From Piscinibacter sp. (lineage in GTDB: Bacteria > Pseudomonadota > Gammaproteobacteria > Burkholderiales > Burkholderiaceae_C), in contig JADJJI010000003.1 of the NCBI GenBank assembly GCA_016706565.1, forward strand, positions 124,001 to 188,000: DNA of 64,000 nt, read 5' to 3'. Positions 1 to 7,958 of this stretch are shown here, one piece after another. The first letter of the stretch is position 1, and each line of letters opens with the position of its first letter. Made by a program: the position numbers and the translations under genes. The notes beneath the pieces are model-generated. The model was not told the DNA's origin. It was given only the letters and a program-made list of their open reading frames with translations, and made no database searches.

Positions 1-1
1 C

Positions 2-364
2 ACGCCGTTCACCACCGCGCTGGTGCTGCGCGTGGCCGAGATCCTGCGCGAGAACGAGGCCGACCTGCTCGGCCCGGTGGAGGGCGACGACTACCGCGAG
101 CGCTTCATCGACCAGTTCAATGCGCTGTCAGGCCACTACGCCGAGTTCGGCTGGAGCGAATCCGAGGGGCCCGATTTCGCCTTCGTGCGCTACCTCGGCA
201 GCCGCCTCGAGGCCACCGTGCCCGAGAAGGACCGTCACTGGGTCATCGACCAGGTGATGGCCGCCGAGGTGCCCGAGGCGGTGGGCATGCTGCAGCGCGC
301 CATGCAGGGTGTGTTCTCGACCGAGCCGCGCAGCGCGCGGCGCGGTGCGCTGAGTGGAGACTGA
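2..364 (+). CDS. Conserved hypothetical protein, 5' end outside window
   Basis: The frame is open from the first bases and ends at 362-364, so the start lies upstream of the window. The visible 120 residues are soluble, acidic and mostly helical in appearance, with a conserved-looking block (PEKDRHWVIDQVMAAEVPEA) in the second half. I do not recognise the family. The next gene starts three bases after the stop, so it belongs to the same transcription unit as the dioxygenase and iron-sulfur protein that follow. Its role is unknown; an accessory or adaptor role in that unit is only an inference from position. Confidence 0.7.
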   Translation, partial: TPFTTALVLRVAEILRENEADLLGPVEGDDYRERFIDQFNALSGHYAEFGWSESEGPDFAFVRYLGSRLEATVPEKDRHWVIDQVMAAEVPEAVGMLQRAMQGVFSTEPRSARRGALSGD

Positions 365-366
365 CG

Positions 367-1290
367 ATGAACGCCCAGCCTGCCCCGACCCTGGCACGCA
401 CGAGCGCCGCCGTGGGCAACCCGTTCGACCTCGACGACGACCGCGCCTGGCGCGACTGGCGCGAGGCCAAGCTGGCCGACTTGCCGCGCAGCGCAGAGTC
501 GCTCACGGTCACGCTGCGCGACCCGCTGGCACTCACCTCGGCCGAGCGTGCCGCGCTGCTCGACCGCTGCGCGCGCCACAACATGGTGTTGTATCGCAGC
601 GGCGCCACGGGCGAGGACAAGGCACTGACCCGCGAACTCGGCCGCCAGCTCGGCCTGCTGCGGCTGGACGCCAACTGGCTGGCCGACGAGGACGGCATCT
701 CGCCGATCACTGTGCGCGAAGGCGCCGGGCCGGCGGCGGCCTTCATCCCGTACACCAACCGCGCTATCAGGTGGCACACCGACGGCTACTACCACCCGCC
801 GCAGCGGGCCATCCGCGGCATGATCCTGCACTGCGTGCGGCCGGCGGCCAGTGGCGGCAGCAACCACCTGCTCGACCATGAGCTGGCCTACCTGATGCTG
901 CGCGACGCCGACCCGGCCCATGTGCGCGCGCTGATGGCCGAAGACGCCATGACCATCCCCGCACGCACCGACGAGGCGGGCGAGGCGAGGCCGGCGCAAT
1001 CCGGCCCGGTGTTCAGCGTCGACTCGCATGGGCAGCTGCACATGCGCTACACGGCGCGCACGCGCAGCATCGAATGGAAGGGCGACGCCGCCACGCGCGC
1101 GGCGGTGGCCTGTCTCGAGGCGCTGCTGGCCAGCCCGTCGGCGCCGGTGCTGTGCGTGCGTCTGGAGCCCGGCATGGGCCTGGTGGCGAACAACGTTCTG
1201 CACGACCGCGACGCCTTCATCGACGACCCGCAGCGCCCGCGATTGCTCTACCGTGCGCGCTACCTCGACCGTGTCGCCGGGCCCGACTGA
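367..1290 (+). CDS. TauD/TfdA-family Fe(II)/2-oxoglutarate dioxygenase
   Basis: This 307-residue cytoplasmic protein has the double-stranded beta-helix dioxygenase signature: His137-x-Asp139 in the string WHTDGYYHPP, a distal His279 (NNVLHDRD), and a following Arg near 296 (LLYRAR) where family members bind the 2-oxoglutarate carboxylate. It should therefore bind Fe(II) and couple 2-oxoglutarate decarboxylation to hydroxylation of an unknown substrate. The ATG at 367 comes three bases after the preceding stop. Family members act on taurine, carnitine precursors or many other compounds, and nothing nearby identifies the substrate. The next gene encodes a 2Fe-2S protein, which is unusual because this family normally needs no separate electron donor. 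Confidence 0.85.
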   Translation: MNAQPAPTLARTSAAVGNPFDLDDDRAWRDWREAKLADLPRSAESLTVTLRDPLALTSAERAALLDRCARHNMVLYRSGATGEDKALTRELGRQLGLLRLDANWLADEDGISPITVREGAGPAAAFIPYTNRAIRWHTDGYYHPPQRAIRGMILHCVRPAASGGSNHLLDHELAYLMLRDADPAHVRALMAEDAMTIPARTDEAGEARPAQSGPVFSVDSHGQLHMRYTARTRSIEWKGDAATRAAVACLEALLASPSAPVLCVRLEPGMGLVANNVLHDRDAFIDDPQRPRLLYRARYLDRVAGPD

Positions 1291-1301
1291 GACGAGCCCT
1301 C

Positions 1302-2783
1302 ATGTCCCGATGGCTCACCGTCTGGCGCGCCGCCCACCTCGTGGGCGTGCCCCGCGGCGTGCTGCAGCAGCGCGTGCGCGACGGCGAGCTGCCGCTGTCC
1401 GACGGCATGGTCTCCACCGATGCGCTGCTGCGCCTGTACCCGCAGGCGCAGATCGAGGACGGCGGCCTGCTCGAGCGTGTCGTGCAGATCAAGGACGAGG
1501 CTTTCGGCCGGCGAGTGCGCGAGCGCATCCTGCCCAGCCAGGAGGTGCTGGCGCAGCGGCTGTTCCGCCAGAGCCAGGAGCTGGCCGACCTGCGCCGCCA
1601 CCTGCAGTGCTACCACGCGCTGGTGCTGGAGCTGCGCGACGCCATGCGTGCGCAGTTCGACGCGGCGCCGCAGGACGAGGGGCTGCGCCGCCTCGTCGCC
1701 CAGGCGAGCTCGGGCCTGGCCCGCGCGCTCGCCACCGAACCCGTCGACAGGCTGGACGTGATGGACGACATGCTCAAGGTGATGTGTGCCCAGGTGACGG
1801 TGCGCCCCAGCGGCCACCAGTTCAGCGTGGAGGGGCACGACACGCTGCTGCAGGCGGGGCTGCGCGCCGGCCTCAAGCTCAACTACGGCTGCGGCAACGG
1901 CACTTGCGGCATGTGCAAGGTGCGTGTCATCGACGGCGAGGTGGCGCGCGTGCAGCACACCGACTACCCGCTGTCCGAGGCAGAGAAGGCGCAGGGCTAC
2001 ACGCTGATGTGCGCCCACACGGCGGCCAGCAGCGAGCTGACGCTGGAGACGCTGGAGGCCGGCGGCCCGCAGGACATCGCCACGCAGCAGATCGTCACCA
2101 CCGTGCGCCAGGTGCGCGAGCTGGCGGCAGACACACGCCTGCTGCACCTGCAGACACCGCGCACGCACCGGCTGCGCTTTCTGGCCGGCCAGTCGGTGAC
2201 GCTGGGGCTCAGCGGCGGCGACTCGGGCAGCGACGACACGCACCTCACGCTGCCGGTGGCGAGCTGCCCCTGCGATGACCGCAACCTGCTGTTTCTCATC
2301 GCGCGCGAGGCCGGGGATGCGTTCTCGCGCCAGGTGTTCGACGGCGGCCTGCAGCCCGGCGCGTCGGTCGACCTCTGGGGGCCGGTCGGCGAGTTCGTGC
2401 TGGACAGCGACGAGCGGCCCTTGGTGTTCGCCGCCTGCGACCTCGGCTTCGCGCCGGTGAAGAGCCTGATCGAGCATGCGCTGGCGCGCGACGAGGCGCC
2501 CTCGCTGTCGCTGTTCTGGCTGGCCACGCGGCCCGACGGCCACTTCATGGTCAACCAGTGCCGTGCCTGGTCGTCGGCGCTCGATGGCTTCGAGCATCAC
2601 CTCGCGTACCACAGCGACATCGCCGCCGGCGCGCGGCAGCTCGCGCAGGCGATGCGCGCCGACCTGTTCGACATCGCCTGCGACTTCTACCTCGCCGGGC
2701 CCGAGGCCTTCGTGCACGTGCTGCATGACGAGCTGCGCGCCGCCGGCGTCGCGGCCGGGCAGATCCGCACGGAGGTGCTGTGA
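1302..2783 (+). CDS. 2Fe-2S ferredoxin/flavin-reductase-like protein with N-terminal HTH-like segment
   Basis: The protein has 493 residues. Residues 5-48 resemble a MerR/excisionase winged helix (RAAHLVGVPRGVLQQRVRDG, then a VSTDALLRLYP tail). Residues 55-160 are helical and charged. Residues 164-250 form a plant-type ferredoxin domain with Cys197-x4-Cys202-x2-Cys205 and Cys237. Residues 265-493 align with ferredoxin-NAD(P)H reductase modules, but the usual FAD motif RxYS reads LTLPVAS (315-321) and the nucleotide-binding GTGxAP reads CDLGFAP (379-385). Flavin or pyridine-nucleotide binding is therefore doubtful. The ATG at 1302 lies 11 bases after the dioxygenase. It may supply electrons to, or sense redox for, this operon; the HTH assignment is by eye. 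Confidence 0.75.
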   Translation: MSRWLTVWRAAHLVGVPRGVLQQRVRDGELPLSDGMVSTDALLRLYPQAQIEDGGLLERVVQIKDEAFGRRVRERILPSQEVLAQRLFRQSQELADLRRHLQCYHALVLELRDAMRAQFDAAPQDEGLRRLVAQASSGLARALATEPVDRLDVMDDMLKVMCAQVTVRPSGHQFSVEGHDTLLQAGLRAGLKLNYGCGNGTCGMCKVRVIDGEVARVQHTDYPLSEAEKAQGYTLMCAHTAASSELTLETLEAGGPQDIATQQIVTTVRQVRELAADTRLLHLQTPRTHRLRFLAGQSVTLGLSGGDSGSDDTHLTLPVASCPCDDRNLLFLIAREAGDAFSRQVFDGGLQPGASVDLWGPVGEFVLDSDERPLVFAACDLGFAPVKSLIEHALARDEAPSLSLFWLATRPDGHFMVNQCRAWSSALDGFEHHLAYHSDIAAGARQLAQAMRADLFDIACDFYLAGPEAFVHVLHDELRAAGVAAGQIRTEVL

Positions 2784-3097
2784 TGAGTGGCTGCGACAGC
2801 GGCAGCGAGTCGTTCGCGCTGATGGTGCTCGGCGACAGCATGGTGCCGGAGTTCAACGAGGGCGAGATCATCGTCGTCGAGCCCGATGGCGCCACCCGCG
2901 ACGGCTCCTTCGTGCTCGCCTTCGTCGGCGAGGAGTGGACTTTTCGCCAACTGCGCCGCGAGGGCGAGGGCTGGCGGCTGCAGCCGCTCAATCCTGCCTA
3001 CCCCGCCACGCCGCTGCCCGACCTCGCCGCCCTGCGCGGCGTGGTGATCCAGAAGGCGCTGCCCGGGCGGCGCCGTGCCTCCAAGCGCTACGTGTGA
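2783..3097 (+). CDS. S24/LexA-fold peptidase-like protein, probably inactive
   Basis: The start ATG at 2783 overlaps the preceding TGA by one base (TGATG), indicating translational coupling. The 104-residue product is only the C-terminal peptidase fold of the S24 (LexA/UmuD/signal peptidase-like) clan, without a DNA-binding domain. Ser19 in LGDSMVPEF matches the catalytic serine. The position that should be the general-base lysine (TVKRL in LexA) reads TFRQL, with Arg55. Loss of that lysine normally abolishes proteolysis, so I infer a binding or regulatory role, or residual activity of another kind. A GTG one codon upstream (2780) is a less likely start. Confidence 0.75.
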   Translation: MSGCDSGSESFALMVLGDSMVPEFNEGEIIVVEPDGATRDGSFVLAFVGEEWTFRQLRREGEGWRLQPLNPAYPATPLPDLAALRGVVIQKALPGRRRASKRYV

Positions 3098-3113
3098 AGC
3101 GGAGATCCATCCT

Positions 3114-3332
3114 GTGCCCTATTACCTGTACCGTGTCATGCCGCTGGGCGTGCAGAAGAAGCTGAACCAGTTCGAGCGCTTCCGCGAGGCGTCTGCCGAG
3201 GCCAAGGCGCTGCGCGCGGCCGACCCGCCGGGCACGCCGGGCAGGGTGAAGGTCATGTTCGCCGACAACGAGCTGCAGGCCGAAGACCTGCTCGGCCAGG
3301 TCCGCGAGGCCGGGCCCAGCGGTGACGACTGA
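3114..3332 (+). CDS. Small conserved hypothetical protein
   Basis: A 72-residue protein starting at GTG 3114 with a ggag ribosome binding site at 3101-3104. An upstream in-frame start at 3075 would overlap the S24-like gene and adds no sensible sequence. The N-terminus (YYLYRVMPLG) and the following charged helix (ASAEAKALRA) resemble a widespread proteobacterial family of short uncharacterised proteins, which I recognise only by pattern. No cysteines or membrane segments are present. It sits inside the seven-gene operon and overlaps or abuts the Cys-rich gene downstream. Function is unknown. Confidence 0.65.
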   Translation: MPYYLYRVMPLGVQKKLNQFERFREASAEAKALRAADPPGTPGRVKVMFADNELQAEDLLGQVREAGPSGDD

Positions 3333-3342
3333 GGGCCACGGG

Positions 3343-3786
3343 ATGGACGATCCGTGTTCCGCGGCTTCGTCGTGCTGCCACGGGCCGTCGGCCTGCGTGT
3401 TCACCAAGGCCCTGCTGGCCCGCTCGGCCCGCTGCGAACTGGCCACCCGCCATGCGATGGGCGAGACCGATGCGATGACCTGCGGCTCGCCGGTCGCGCA
3501 GGCCAACTGCACGACGCTGTCTGCCTTGCTGCGTGAACGCGCCGGCTTCGTGCTGCGGCTGCCGCGGCCGCCCGTGCCGCTGACGCACGCCAAGGCGCTG
3601 CAGCTGCAGTGCGGCGGGCTGATCGCACTGCAGCACATCCTGGAAGCACCGGATGACGACGTCCACCGCATGATCGGCCTGGCGCACGTGCGCCACGGCA
3701 GCCTGCTCGACCTGCCCTGGAGGGCGATGGTCGATGCCATCGCGGCCTGGCAGCCGCGCCGGCGTCACCCCGGCCCCGGCACATGA
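3343..3786 (+). CDS. Cys-rich N-terminus hypothetical protein
   Basis: This 147-residue protein carries a cluster of cysteines at its start (C5, C11, C12, C18, with further Cys in LARSARCEL, TCGSPV and QANC), followed by a cysteine-poor helical half. The spacing suggests a metal or iron-sulfur site, but no known motif fits. The ATG at 3343 is preceded by a gaggg ribosome site at 3331-3335; a GTG at 3322 is an alternative. Its stop overlaps the start of the next gene (ATGA), so the two are translationally coupled. I do not recognise the family. Confidence 0.65.
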   Translation: MDDPCSAASSCCHGPSACVFTKALLARSARCELATRHAMGETDAMTCGSPVAQANCTTLSALLRERAGFVLRLPRPPVPLTHAKALQLQCGGLIALQHILEAPDDDVHRMIGLAHVRHGSLLDLPWRAMVDAIAAWQPRRRHPGPGT

Positions 3787-4838
3787 AGCTGCAGCCCCTC
3801 ATCGAGGCGGTGCAGACCAACTGCCATATCGCCGACGCGCGCCATGCGGCCGACCTGAGCCTGTGCACCTTTCTGCTGCAGATGCGCGAGTTCTACCGCT
3901 GGGAGAAGGGCCTGCCGCTGGGTGCGGCGCTGTCGCGCGAGGCTGTGGGCCAGTGGCTGGCGCGCCGCGAGGCGCAGTGGGCCGATCTGGAGGACAAGGA
4001 CTTCGTGCGCCTGCCGGTGGGCGAGGGCGGTGACTTCGATCCGTTCGACGTGGCCGAGCTGAACGCGCTGCTGCAGCCGCAGGGCCTGGTCTACGGGGCG
4101 GGCCTGGTCGGGCCGCAGCGGCCGGTCTTCTTCATCGCCGAGCTCGACCACCTGCAGACCCTGGATGACGGTGTCACGCTGCAGGTGTGCGGCCGCGAGT
4201 TCGCCCGCAGCCTGCTGGCGCCGCCCGCGGCGCTGCAGGGCGAGCGCATCGTGCTGCGCCGCGAATCGATGGCGCGCTGGCTGTGGGAGAAGTTCGAGGC
4301 CCTGGGCCTGAAGAAGCTCGACGGGCCGTTCCGTGCCGTGTCGCGCGCCTACGGCCTGGAGGAGGACTTCCACGCCGCGCTGCCGCGCCTGCTCGACGAG
4401 CAGAGTCGCACGCTGGTGCTGCACGAGCTCGGCGAGCACCGCGCCGGCCGCTGGCTGGAGCCCGGCTGGGCGGCGATGCGCCTGGCGCTGCAGGATCGGC
4501 GCACCGAGCTGCTGGTGCGCGCCGTGCGCGACCACCTCGCCGACTTCACGCACACCCTGCCCACGCTGCTGGCCGACGGCTCGGCCGCGTCCATCCACTT
4601 CTGGTTCGCGGGTTTCGACGGCTTGCGGCGCCAGCTGTATCCGTCGCTGGTCGATGCCTATCAGGCCTGGTGCGCGGGCGATGCGGGCCGGTCGCTGCAG
4701 CGCCACACCGGGCAGGGCGCGCTGCACTTCACGCGGCTGGCCGAGCAGGTGCTGGCCTTGCATGCGCAGCATGCGGATGCCGCCGGCACGCACATCGAAT
4801 CGCTGCTCTCCTCGCCGTTGGCCGTCTGCCGCGCCTGA
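3783..4838 (+). CDS. Sfum_1244 family protein
   Basis: The 351-residue protein resembles the uncharacterised family named Sfum_1244: its opening (VQTNCHIADARHAADLSL) and the following REFYRWEKGLPLG block are the features I recognise. It is soluble, without signal peptide or membrane segment. The ATG overlaps the stop of the Cys-rich gene by four bases. It is the last gene of the seven-gene operon; the next gene lies on the other strand. No biochemical role is established that I know of. A possible metal or redox role is suggested only by neighbours. Confidence 0.75.
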   Translation: MKLQPLIEAVQTNCHIADARHAADLSLCTFLLQMREFYRWEKGLPLGAALSREAVGQWLARREAQWADLEDKDFVRLPVGEGGDFDPFDVAELNALLQPQGLVYGAGLVGPQRPVFFIAELDHLQTLDDGVTLQVCGREFARSLLAPPAALQGERIVLRRESMARWLWEKFEALGLKKLDGPFRAVSRAYGLEEDFHAALPRLLDEQSRTLVLHELGEHRAGRWLEPGWAAMRLALQDRRTELLVRAVRDHLADFTHTLPTLLADGSAASIHFWFAGFDGLRRQLYPSLVDAYQAWCAGDAGRSLQRHTGQGALHFTRLAEQVLALHAQHADAAGTHIESLLSSPLAVCRA

Positions 4839-4847
4839 GCGCCGCGC

Positions 4848-5417
4848 TCACTGCGGCTTCTTGATCGTCATCGCGCCGCGGATCTGGCCGAGTCCGTAGC
4901 CCACCGCCTTGTCGTCGGGGTACAGCGCGGCCAGCCGCGCCTTCACGGCGGGGCTGAGCCGGTCGTCCGTACCGTGGCAGCCCAGGCAGAGTTCCTGCGT
5001 GGGCAGTGCGCGCATGTAGCGGTACACCGCGCGCCCGTCTTCCTGCACCAGCTCGGCCCGCTCCAGCGTGGCCGGCTTCTCGCCGGCGGCAGCGCGGCGG
5101 TCGAAATCCATCAGCGCGGCCTGCTCCCATGCATCGGGCACCGCCTTCGGATTGCGGTTGCGCAGGCTCACGCGGCGCACCGCCCAGCCGGTCTCCTGCG
5201 AGGCCGCGCGGGCGAGCTTGGGCGCCTCGTCGCGGCAGATGGCGATCGCTCCTTCGGGGCCCGACTGCTTGATCTCCTCGGTCAACACCGACAGCAGCTT
5301 GGGCGGCACCGAGCCAGCCACGGCCCGCGCTTCGGCGACCCAGGCCTCTTCGGCCGCCAGCGCAGGCAGCGCGAACATGGCGGACGAGGCCAGCATGGCT
5401 CCGATCAACTTCTTCAT
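4848..5417 (-). CDS. Periplasmic c-type haem protein, DUF3365/Tll0287-like
   Basis: The 189-residue precursor has a signal peptide (residues 1-21, ending LPALA-A) and one CLGCH haem c motif (Cys144, Cys147, His148). The length and the YRYMRALPTQELCLGCH context fit the DUF3365/Tll0287-like family, which are periplasmic sensor or electron-carrier domains. It is the last gene of a five-gene minus-strand operon (tusA-like to here), 27 bases after the YeeE/YedE transporter gene. A role in electron transfer or sensing linked to sulfur oxidation is inferred from that context. Confidence 0.85.
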   Translation of the reverse strand: MKKLIGAMLASSAMFALPALAAEEAWVAEARAVAGSVPPKLLSVLTEEIKQSGPEGAIAICRDEAPKLARAASQETGWAVRRVSLRNRNPKAVPDAWEQAALMDFDRRAAAGEKPATLERAELVQEDGRAVYRYMRALPTQELCLGCHGTDDRLSPAVKARLAALYPDDKAVGYGLGQIRGAMTIKKPQ

Positions 5418-5444
5418 GGTGGTGCTCCTCGGCCAGACGGCGGT

Positions 5445-6566
5445 TTAGGCCTCGCGCTCGGCGCGCCAGGTGATGTACTTGAGCGTGGCGACGGCGCCGC
5501 CGACGATGCCGGCCAGCGCGACGAAGGATCCCAGTGCCAGCGTCGACACGCCGGTGAGTCCCTGGCCGACGGTGCAGCCCATCGCAGTGACGCCGCCGAA
5601 ACCCATCAGCATGGCGCCGACGAGCTGGTCACGCAGGTCCTGCAGCGAGGCGAAGCCTTCCCACCGGAAGCTGCGCGTGGCCAGCGCCCAGGCCGCGGAG
5701 CCGAGCACCACGCCCAGCGCCGTGGCGATGCCGAAGCTCAGGTGCAGCGACTTGTCGGTCCACATCAGCAGCAGCTCCAGGCTGTAGGCCAGCGGCGCGA
5801 CGAAGCTCAGCGACTCGATGGTGCGCGTGTTGGTGGCGAAGTAGACCGTCTCCAGCGTGTCCGGGTTCTCGCCGAAACCCAGGTGGCCCGACACGTACCA
5901 GCCGCCGGTGACGATGGCGCCGATGGTCAGGCCGGCCAGCCACTGCGTCGGGTTGGCGCGAAAGCGCCTGTCCATGAAGACGAACAGCAGCAGCGGCACG
6001 GCGACGGCGGCCATCACCGCGAGCAGGGCGGTCTTCGGCGCCAGGCCGCTGGATGACGCGAGCATCGAGGCCAGGCTCTGGTCCTTCAGCCCGAAGCGGG
6101 CGAGGTCCAGCGACACCGGGTCCAGCCAGCTGGCTCGCCACTGGCCGAACAGGCCCTTGAGCGTCATGTAGGCCGAGATGGCCAGGAAAGTCAGCACCAC
6201 CAGCGAGCGCACGCTGCCGCCGCCGACGCGGATCAGGTTCTTGTTGGCGCAGCCTCCGGCCAGCGACATGCCCACGCCGAACAGCCCTCCGCCGAGCAGC
6301 AGCGACAGCCAGTTCAGCGTCGGGCGCTGGTAGACGCTCTTCGACAGATCGACCAGCCCGGCATGGCCGAGCAGGTTGGCGCCGACGATGGCCACCGCGA
6401 TCGCCAGCAGCCACATGCGCATGCGGCCCCAGTGGCCCATGTTGACGACATCGGAGACCGCGCCCATGGTGCAGAAGTTGGCGCGGTTGGCGACTGCGCC
6501 GAAGACGAAGGCGAGGGCGAAGCCGCCCCAGATCACCACGGTGGCGGGTTGGGTGGCCAGCTCCAT
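5445..6566 (-). CDS. YeeE/YedE-family thiosulfate/sulfur transporter
   Basis: A 373-residue polytopic inner-membrane protein with about nine to ten hydrophobic segments. It carries the paired glycine-cysteine motifs of the YeeE/YedE (TsuA) family: one around FCTMGAVSDV, one at LAGGCANKNL, and a third at MGCTVGQGLTG near the C-terminus. In characterised members such cysteines pass thiosulfate across the membrane by transient S-S contacts. Here it lies between DUF302-like and haem genes and downstream of dsrE2 and tusA, so import of thiosulfate or another sulfane species for cytoplasmic transfer is likely. The specific substrate is inferred. Confidence 0.88.
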   Translation of the reverse strand: MELATQPATVVIWGGFALAFVFGAVANRANFCTMGAVSDVVNMGHWGRMRMWLLAIAVAIVGANLLGHAGLVDLSKSVYQRPTLNWLSLLLGGGLFGVGMSLAGGCANKNLIRVGGGSVRSLVVLTFLAISAYMTLKGLFGQWRASWLDPVSLDLARFGLKDQSLASMLASSSGLAPKTALLAVMAAVAVPLLLFVFMDRRFRANPTQWLAGLTIGAIVTGGWYVSGHLGFGENPDTLETVYFATNTRTIESLSFVAPLAYSLELLLMWTDKSLHLSFGIATALGVVLGSAAWALATRSFRWEGFASLQDLRDQLVGAMLMGFGGVTAMGCTVGQGLTGVSTLALGSFVALAGIVGGAVATLKYITWRAEREA

Positions 6567-6590
6567 CGTCGTGCTCCTCGGCTGTCGTCG

Positions 6591-7475
6591 TCAGGGGGCC
6601 GGCGCGCCGGCGAGTCGCCCCATCGTCTGGTGGATGGCGTCGGGGGCGCGGACGATGCGCATGAATTGGCCCATGCCCAGCGCCGGCCACGACAGCGCGA
6701 TGCGGTAGCGGCCGTACAGCGCGTAGACCTTGCCGCCGACGATGAAGATCTCGTAGGGCAACGCCGCCACGTGGTCGGCACCGATGGTGTTCACCCACCA
6801 GCCTTCGCCGGAATCGGGATCGTTCAGCGCCACGCCGAACACGGCCAGCTGCGCCTGCGGCATCACCACCTCGTAGACCGGCGCCGTCTGGCCCGTGCCC
6901 TTGGCAAGGTTGTCGCGCACCGTGCGCAGCGCCTCGTCGAAGCTGCCGAAGGCATTGAGCTCGTTGCGCGGCGAGTCGATGCGTTCCATGCCGAACATGT
7001 AGCGGTAGTTGGCAAGATCGGCCTCGGGCACGTCGCCGCCGAAGGCCGCGCCTGCACCCAGTGCGTGCGCCAGCCGCTCGCGCACCGAACGCAGGGCCGG
7101 CTGAGCCGCGTCGTACTGGCCGCGCAGGTACGCGCGGCCCCAGTAGTCGGGGTTCATGTACGACACCGTGCCGTCGCTCTTCACGCCGACGCGGATCGCC
7201 GCCGCCACGATCGCCGGCCCTCCGGCGGCACGCACCGCATCGAGCAGCTTCGCATCGGTGACGACGATGCTGCCCTGCTGCGGCAGGCCGCGCGGCAGGT
7301 GGCGGCCGACGACGTTGAAGCCATCGGCCCGCAGCTTCTGCTCGAGCTGCGCCATCAGCGCGGGCAGTTCGCCCGCCGGCATCGCCGTGCCGGCGAGGTA
7401 AGGGCCGATCGCGAAGCACGCGGGCGCGCCCAGCAACCCGAGCAGCGCGAGCAGCGCCGTCAGCAGGCGTTTCAT
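6591..7475 (-). CDS. Exported DUF302-like hypothetical protein
   Basis: The 294-residue precursor starts at ATG 7475 with a clear signal peptide (MKRLLTALLALLGLLGAPAC...FA). A longer frame upstream has no supporting start and would overlap the dsrE2-like gene. Residues 30-110 (LMAQLEQKLRADGFNVVGRH, then SIVVTDAKLLDAV) resemble a DUF302 fold; the remainder (FGMERIDSP, then a YGRYRIALSWP block) is a conserved domain I do not recognise. Proteins of this kind often sit beside sulfur-oxidation genes. It is 8 bases after dsrE2 and 24 bases before the transporter, so it is co-transcribed with both. Function unknown, presumably periplasmic. Confidence 0.7.
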   Translation of the reverse strand: MKRLLTALLALLGLLGAPACFAIGPYLAGTAMPAGELPALMAQLEQKLRADGFNVVGRHLPRGLPQQGSIVVTDAKLLDAVRAAGGPAIVAAAIRVGVKSDGTVSYMNPDYWGRAYLRGQYDAAQPALRSVRERLAHALGAGAAFGGDVPEADLANYRYMFGMERIDSPRNELNAFGSFDEALRTVRDNLAKGTGQTAPVYEVVMPQAQLAVFGVALNDPDSGEGWWVNTIGADHVAALPYEIFIVGGKVYALYGRYRIALSWPALGMGQFMRIVRAPDAIHQTMGRLAGAPAP

Positions 7476-7483
7476 GGCCAGCC

Positions 7484-7954
7484 TCAGATGAACAGGCAGA
7501 CGTCGGTCTCGCCGGCGAACTTCATGAAAGTCGCCGCGCCGCCGTATTCGATGCCGTCGATGAAATCGCTCTTCTCGAACTCGAACAGGTCCACCGTCAT
7601 CTGGCAGGCGATGAACTTGACCTCGGCCTCCTGGCACAGGTCGCGCAGTTCGGTCAGCGAGGCCACGCCCTTCTTCTTCATCTTGGCCTTCATCATCGAG
7701 GTGGCCATGGCCTGCATGCCGGGCAGCACCGAGACGATCACCGGCATCGGCACCGGCATCGGCATGGCCGGGTTGGCCAGCGGGCTGATGGCGATGCCGC
7801 TCAAGTCCTTGCGCAGCAACTGCAGGCCGTAGAAGGTGAAGAAGATCTGCACCTCCCAGCCCAGCGCCGCCGCTGTGGAGGCCAGGATCAGTGGCGGGTA
7901 CGCCATGTCCAGCGCGCCCTTGGTGGCGATGATCGCCATCTTCTTGGTGGCCAT
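7484..7954 (-). CDS. dsrE2: DsrE2-like sulfur-carrier protein (DsrE/DsrF/DrsH family)
   Basis: The 156-residue protein begins MATKKMAIIATKGALDMAYP and has the hydrophobic middle segment and methionine/proline-rich loop (PLANPAMPMPVPMP) typical of DsrE2, followed by a Cys-bearing helix (VKFIACQMTVDLF). Known DsrE2 proteins are membrane-associated and work with TusA and a rhodanese to move sulfane sulfur in the cytoplasm. The ATG at 7954 lies 4 bases after the TusA-like gene; a rhodanese gene lies 2.2 kb away. Whether it serves sulfur oxidation or thiolation cannot be settled from sequence alone, but the adjacent soxYZ favours oxidation. Confidence 0.85.
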   Translation of the reverse strand: MATKKMAIIATKGALDMAYPPLILASTAAALGWEVQIFFTFYGLQLLRKDLSGIAISPLANPAMPMPVPMPVIVSVLPGMQAMATSMMKAKMKKKGVASLTELRDLCQEAEVKFIACQMTVDLFEFEKSDFIDGIEYGGAATFMKFAGETDVCLFI

Positions 7955-7958
7955 GGAT

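Noticed and set aside
235-1203. 322-codon open frame on the minus strand over the dioxygenase gene
   Set aside because: Antisense shadow of a GC-rich gene; Arg/His/Ala-rich with no domain, and the plus strand encodes a clear dioxygenase.
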